Part shown: positions 60,595 through 64,000 of the stretch, piece after piece | How the letters are laid out: the number at the start of each line of letters is the position of its first letter | How positions within the stretch are numbered: position 1 is the stretch's first letter | Source: Chitinivorax sp. PXF-14 | Lineage (GTDB): Bacteria > Pseudomonadota > Gammaproteobacteria > Burkholderiales > SCOH01 | Length of the DNA: 64,000 bases | Assembly (NCBI RefSeq): GCF_040812015.1 | Contig: NZ_JBFNXJ010000014.1 | Location: 1 to 64,000, forward strand | Reading direction: 5' to 3' | Notes under the pieces: generated by a model | What the model saw: only the letters and a program-made list of their open reading frames with translations | Told to the model about the DNA's origin: nothing | The model's database searches: none | Translations under genes and position numbers: made by a program

Positions 60595-62109
60595 TTAACG
60601 CAGATTGACCAGCGTCTGCAGCACGGAGTCCTGCGTCTTGATGGTTTGCGCGTTGGCCTGATACGAGCGCTGCGCGGTGATCATATTGACCAGCTCGGCC
60701 GTCAGGTCGACATTCGAATCCTCCACCGCACCCGATTGCAGCGTGCCAAAACCGGCGTCGCCGGGCAGGCCGGTCTGCTCCGCGCCGGCCTGGAAGGTCT
60801 GCACCCACTGATTGTTGCCGGCGGGCTGCAAGCCTTGCTGGTTGGGAAAGTTGGCCATGCGCACAAAGCCTTCGGTACGCGTCTGACCGTTGGTGTAGCG
60901 CACGGTGATCGCGCCTTGCGGCGAAATCGCGAAGCCGGCCAGCTGCCCCGGTGCATAGCCATCCTGCTGGGTCTTGGCGGTAAAGCCGGAACCGAACTGG
61001 GTCGAGGACGCGAAGTTGAGCGGAAAGGTCAGCGGCGTGGTGGCACCGTAGGTAACCGTCGTGTTGACGCCCTTGACCTGGTTGATATTGGTCAGCTCGC
61101 TCGCGATGCCGGTCAGGTTCAGCGAGATATCGGGGGGCGTTGTCGGCGGATAGACACCACCAGGAAGGGGGCCGGTTGCGCCGGCAATCTTGTAGCCAAC
61201 GAACTGGCCGTTGTTGTCGAACACCAGGCGGAGATCAGCCAGGCCGGGTAACGCGGCGCCCGTGTTGTCGTAGGCAGCACCGGTTGCGTCGACCTGGTTC
61301 TTGAAGGTCGCACCACCCGGCTCGCGCACCTGCACATTGATCGCGCTGGCACCGTCGGCCACCATCTTGACCGCCCACTCGTTGGGCGTCTCGGTCTTGA
61401 CGTAGAACGTCGTCAGCGAGTGGGCAAAGCCCTGGCTGTCGTAGACCTGCAGCGACGTGGCCGTGTTGTAGCTGGAGGCATCGGGGATGGGCTTACCCAG
61501 GGGGCCACCCACGGGCGTGGCGGACGACAGGAAGGCATTCTTCGCCGTCGGCACCGCCGAGCGCGCATCCAGGTTGACCTTGAACAAGGCACCATTATCG
61601 GAGCCGATGCTGGCGCCAGTCGCTTGCGGCGCCGAGTTGCCGTTGGGGTCGATGCGTAGGTTAATCGGCTTGCCGCGGTCGGCAACGTCGGTTGCCACGC
61701 CGTTCAGCGGATCGATTGCCTTGGTCACGCCAAAGCCGGTCAGGTAGCTGCCGCGATTGTCGACGATAAAGCCGAACTGATCGAGCTTGAACTGGCCGTT
61801 GCGGGTGTAGCTCAAGGCGCCGGCGGGCGACGACATGCGGAAGAAGCCATTGTCGTTGATCGCGATATCGAGCGGATTGGCCGACGAGGTGATGTTGCCC
61901 TGCGTGAACTGCTGCGATACCCGGCTCACATAGGCACCGATACCGGACTGCGTGCCGGACAGGCCAACCAGTGTGGTGGCGAAGATGTCGGCAAATTCCG
62001 TGCGGGAATTCTTGAAGCCTACCGTGTTGGCGTTAGCCACGTTGTTGCCGATCACGTCCAGATTCTTGGCCGAGACGTTGAGGCCGGACAAACCCTGCTG
62101 GAAACCCAT
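60595..62109 (-). CDS. flgE: Flagellar hook protein FlgE
   Basis: A 504-residue hook protein. It begins MGFQQGLSGLNVSAKNLDVI, with GNNVANANTVGFKNSRTEFAD, and ends with VNMITAQRSYQANAQTIKTQ. About 100 residues longer than Salmonella FlgE, with the extra in the central surface domains. It polymerises into the hook under the FlgD cap. It follows flgD by 14 bp. Confidence 0.96.
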   Translation of the reverse strand: MGFQQGLSGLNVSAKNLDVIGNNVANANTVGFKNSRTEFADIFATTLVGLSGTQSGIGAYVSRVSQQFTQGNITSSANPLDIAINDNGFFRMSSPAGALSYTRNGQFKLDQFGFIVDNRGSYLTGFGVTKAIDPLNGVATDVADRGKPINLRIDPNGNSAPQATGASIGSDNGALFKVNLDARSAVPTAKNAFLSSATPVGGPLGKPIPDASSYNTATSLQVYDSQGFAHSLTTFYVKTETPNEWAVKMVADGASAINVQVREPGGATFKNQVDATGAAYDNTGAALPGLADLRLVFDNNGQFVGYKIAGATGPLPGGVYPPTTPPDISLNLTGIASELTNINQVKGVNTTVTYGATTPLTFPLNFASSTQFGSGFTAKTQQDGYAPGQLAGFAISPQGAITVRYTNGQTRTEGFVRMANFPNQQGLQPAGNNQWVQTFQAGAEQTGLPGDAGFGTLQSGAVEDSNVDLTAELVNMITAQRSYQANAQTIKTQDSVLQTLVNLR

Positions 62110-62123
62110 GTTCTAACTCCTGG

Positions 62124-62801
62124 TTACACGATTTGCTTGACATCGGTCATCGCGACGGTGCCGAGCGAGCCAATATCGAGTTTCACACCATCATCACCGA
62201 GCAGCACGCTGCCCACCTTGCCGAACGCATACTTGGTCGCATCAACCAGTGAGCCGTCCGCCGCCTTGGCCTGAACCGAGTAGCGGTAGGTCCCAGCCGG
62301 CAAGGCATTGCCGTTGTCGTCCTTGCCATCCCAATCGAGGCGCATCATGCCGGCCTTCTGTTCGCCGAGCACATGCTTGGCCACCTGGTTGCCGTCGGCA
62401 TCGACAATCGAGATGGCCACACTGTCGACATCCTTGGCTAAATCGATGCCCGCCGAGGTGCCGCCGCTGCCGGTCAGCGCGAGCTGATTGCCCTGTACCA
62501 GCGCCTGACGGCCGATAACGCTCGCGGCCTGCATCGCCTGGCCGGCGACCATGTTCTTGGAGAGCGCGGCGATCGACTCATTGAGCTTGGTGATGCCGGT
62601 CACCGTGTTGATCTGCGCCATCTGCGTCGTCACTTGAGCGTTGTCGAGCGGATTGAGCGGATCCTGGTTACGCATCTGCGTAGTCAGCAGGCGCAGGAAG
62701 CGGTCCTGCGTCTCGTCCATCGAATTGGTGGACTTGGTCTGCTTGGTGCTGCTTGTACTGGCAGCGCTGCCTGCGCCGGAGACGGGGTTCACGTCAGCCA
62801 T
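62124..62801 (-). CDS. flgD: Flagellar hook cap protein FlgD
   Basis: A 225-residue FlgD. The N-terminal motif DRFLRLLTTQMRNQDPLNPL and MAQINTVTGITKLNESI are typical. The C-terminal half has the FlgD-Ig/tudor part including LDWDGKDDNGNALPAGTYRY. It caps the growing hook and is lost after completion. It sits between flgC and flgE as usual. Confidence 0.96.
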   Translation of the reverse strand: MADVNPVSGAGSAASTSSTKQTKSTNSMDETQDRFLRLLTTQMRNQDPLNPLDNAQVTTQMAQINTVTGITKLNESIAALSKNMVAGQAMQAASVIGRQALVQGNQLALTGSGGTSAGIDLAKDVDSVAISIVDADGNQVAKHVLGEQKAGMMRLDWDGKDDNGNALPAGTYRYSVQAKAADGSLVDATKYAFGKVGSVLLGDDGVKLDIGSLGTVAMTDVKQIV

Positions 62802-62811
62802 GGTTAGCTCC

Positions 62812-63216
62812 TTACTGGCCCAGCTGCAAGGTGCGCAGCAGCATGGTTTTTGCGGTATTCATCATGTCCGCGTTCGTTTGGTATGAACGCGATGCGGAAA
62901 TCATGTTGACCATTTCTTCCACCGGATTGACGTTGGGCATCGTGACGTAGCCCTGATCGTTTGCCAGCGGGTTCTTCGGGTCGTAAATCATCCGGGCCGG
63001 GGCCGGATCTTCAATGACCTCGCGCACGCGCACGCCGGCGACGCTCGGTTGCGCCTTGTTCAGCGGCGTCGTTTCAAACACCACCTGCTTGGCCTTGTAG
63101 GGCTGGCCCGTGGCACTCGTCGCACTGTCGGCATTGGCCAGGTTGCTCGCCACCACATTCAGGCGCTGCGATTGGGCTGCCATGGCGGAACCGGCGATGT
63201 CGAATACCTTGAACAT
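62812..63216 (-). CDS. flgC: Flagellar proximal rod protein FlgC
   Basis: A 134-residue rod protein. It begins [20 protein letters not shown] with [20 protein letters not shown], and ends with [15 protein letters not shown]. The [20 protein letters not shown] segment is diagnostic of FlgC. It follows flgB by 19 bp. Confidence 0.97.
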   Translation of the reverse strand: MFKVFDIAGSAMAAQSQRLNVVASNLANADSATSATGQPYKAKQVVFETTPLNKAQPSVAGVRVREVIEDPAPARMIYDPKNPLANDQGYVTMPNVNPVEEMVNMISASRSYQTNADMMNTAKTMLLRTLQLGQ

Positions 63217-63235
63217 ATGCTAATCGTCGCCTTGT

Positions 63236-63643
63236 TTATCGGGTCTGCAATGCACTGGTCAGCGAGCGGATACGGCTGGTCATAAAGGTCAGCTCCGCCT
63301 GATAGCGCACGGCGTTGTCAGTAAAATCGGCCATCTCGGTGTCGGTATCGACCGTGTTGCCGTCGATGCTGGCCTGCTTCTCCGTGCGGTACAACACCTT
63401 CGCATCGAGCGGGTTGCTGGCACCGGCCAGGCCAAGATGGTGCTGGTCAGTGGTGGCCATCTTCAATGTGTCGTTCTTGATGCCTTGCGCATTGGCCAGC
63501 GCAGCAGCGAAGTCAATGTCCTTGGCCTTGTAGCCAGGCGTATCGGCGTTGGCGATATTGGAGCCGAGCAATTCCTGGCGATAGGTGCGCAGTTTCATTG
63601 CCTGTTCCATAAACGCGAATTCGCGGTCAATCTTGCCGATCAT
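63236..63643 (-). CDS. flgB: Flagellar proximal rod protein FlgB
   Basis: A 135-residue FlgB. It starts MIGKIDREFAFMEQAMKLRT and has NIANADTPGYKAKDIDFAAA, the rod-family signature. It is the first gene of flgBCDEFGHIJ. ATG 63643 is preferred to 63652 because AGGA lies at better spacing. A sigma-54 promoter lies 33-48 bases upstream. flgA and flgM, often next to flgB, are not present here. Confidence 0.95.
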   Translation of the reverse strand: MIGKIDREFAFMEQAMKLRTYRQELLGSNIANADTPGYKAKDIDFAAALANAQGIKNDTLKMATTDQHHLGLAGASNPLDAKVLYRTEKQASIDGNTVDTDTEMADFTDNAVRYQAELTFMTSRIRSLTSALQTR

Positions 63644-63675
63644 CGGACTCATCCTGAGTAAGGTATCCGATGTAA

Positions 63676-63691
63676 TGCATGAACCGTGCCA
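63676..63691 (-). promoter_or_regulatory. Sigma-54 (RpoN) promoter for the flgB operon
   Basis: On the minus strand TGGCACGGTTCATGCA matches the sigma-54 consensus TGGCACG-N4-TTGCA: GG (-24) and GC (-12) are spaced by exactly 10 bases and only one consensus base differs. It lies 33-48 bases before the flgB start, consistent with class II flagellar control by an FleQ/FlrC-type activator. Confidence 0.85.
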
Positions 63692-63741
63692 TGTCCTGGC
63701 AACAGTCAAAAACCATGCTCAAATCAATGATTTTATTGGAT

Positions 63742-63775
63742 AAAAAAATATCGCCGCAGAAGCGGCGATATTTTT
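63742..63775 (-). terminator. Intrinsic terminator after the GGDEF-domain gene
   Basis: A perfect 14-bp inverted repeat (63744-63757 and 63762-63775) with a 4-base loop. On the minus strand it ends in a T-run. It separates the GGDEF gene from the flgB promoter. Confidence 0.9.
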
Positions 63776-63821
63776 CAGACGAAAACGGCGGTGAGAGCGG
63801 CAATAATTGCCGGTGGGGCGG

Positions 63822-64000
63822 CTACCCGGCGGCAACGACCTTGTTCTTGCCGGTTTTCTTGGCGACATACATCGCCTCGTCGGCACGCCCGATGACCGAC
63901 TCCTGCTCCTCCCCGGCACGATAGGTAGCCACACCAGCGCTGAATGTGATCAGCAGGCGCTCATTGTTGTAGAGGAAAAATTGCTTGGTGAGCTCGCGCT
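63822..64000 (-). CDS. C-terminal end of a GGDEF-domain protein (diguanylate cyclase), cut by the window edge
   Basis: Reading the minus strand from the window edge to TAG at 63822-63824 gives about 59 residues that include LLITFSAGVATYRAGEEQES and IGRADEAMYVAKKTGKNKV. These are the conserved C-terminal segments of GGDEF domains (substrate-loop and final helix). The rest, including the GGDEF signature, is outside the window, so catalytic competence cannot be judged. It is upstream of and co-oriented with the flagellar operon but separated by a strong terminator. Confidence 0.85.
   Translation of the reverse strand, partial: RELTKQFFLYNNERLLITFSAGVATYRAGEEQESVIGRADEAMYVAKKTGKNKVVAAG

Noticed and set aside
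1-64000. CRISPR array, tRNA or rRNA genes, insertion sequences, prophage
   Set aside because: No regularly spaced repeats, cloverleaf sequences, transposase genes or phage structural genes were seen.

Overview
The window looks like a chromosomal segment of a motile, piliated betaproteobacterium, most likely from the Neisseriales (Chromobacteriaceae/Chitinibacteraceae neighbourhood). That placement is inferred from gene content: a polar-type flagellar operon with a sigma-54 promoter, a pilE-fimT-pilV-pilW-pilX-pilY1 operon, CysB next to a reductase set with a DUF934 protein, and a RibBA with a degraded GTP cyclohydrolase half. By eye, G+C is about two-thirds everywhere except about 39.9-47.4 kb (pilus operon), where it falls to about one-half. 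I saw no rRNA, tRNA, CRISPR array, insertion sequence or prophage.

Layout. 0-8.7 kb is accessory metabolism: a broken gene resembling an alginate-export porin, an MDR oxidoreductase, two paralogous AraC-type regulators each next to a divergent target (a lipoprotein alpha/beta hydrolase; an operon of two acyl-CoA dehydrogenases plus an acetoacetate decarboxylase). 8.8-15.3 kb, leftward: ribD, a methyltransferase, ribE, a DinB-like protein, ribBA, a GNAT acetyltransferase, then a lipoprotein 5'-nucleotidase. 15.5-27.1 kb: an M48 peptidase with TPR-like tail, an RND efflux adaptor/pump pair, an orphan PstS, a small CPBP protease, ribH-nusB (detached from the rest of the rib genes), a DMT transporter, MarC and prmB. 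27.2-33.9 kb, leftward: a complete valine/isobutyryl-CoA degradation operon (mmsA, thioesterase, an unknown protein, isobutyryl-CoA dehydrogenase, enoyl-CoA hydratase, 3-hydroxyisobutyryl-CoA hydrolase, mmsB) with a palindrome upstream that resembles LiuR operators. 34.4-39.4 kb: sulfur assimilation (cysB, TauE/SafE exporter, APS-reductase-type cysH, cysI, DUF934). 39.5-47.3 kb: a glycine-zipper protein and the minor pilin/PilY1 operon. 47.5-52.4 kb: an NlpC/P60 hydrolase, mfd and serB. 52.5-63.6 kb, leftward: flgBCDEFGHIJ from a sigma-54 promoter and flgKL from a sigma-28 promoter. The window ends in the C-terminus of a GGDEF protein.

Most of the window is ordinary core metabolism and surface machinery. 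I did not find a clear undescribed multi-gene system. The parts most worth a second look are: the acyl-CoA dehydrogenase pair in which one partner lacks the canonical catalytic glutamate; the unknown 225-residue protein translationally coupled inside the valine operon; a repeated module shared by FlgK and FlgL; the palindromic operator; and the low-G+C pilus island.
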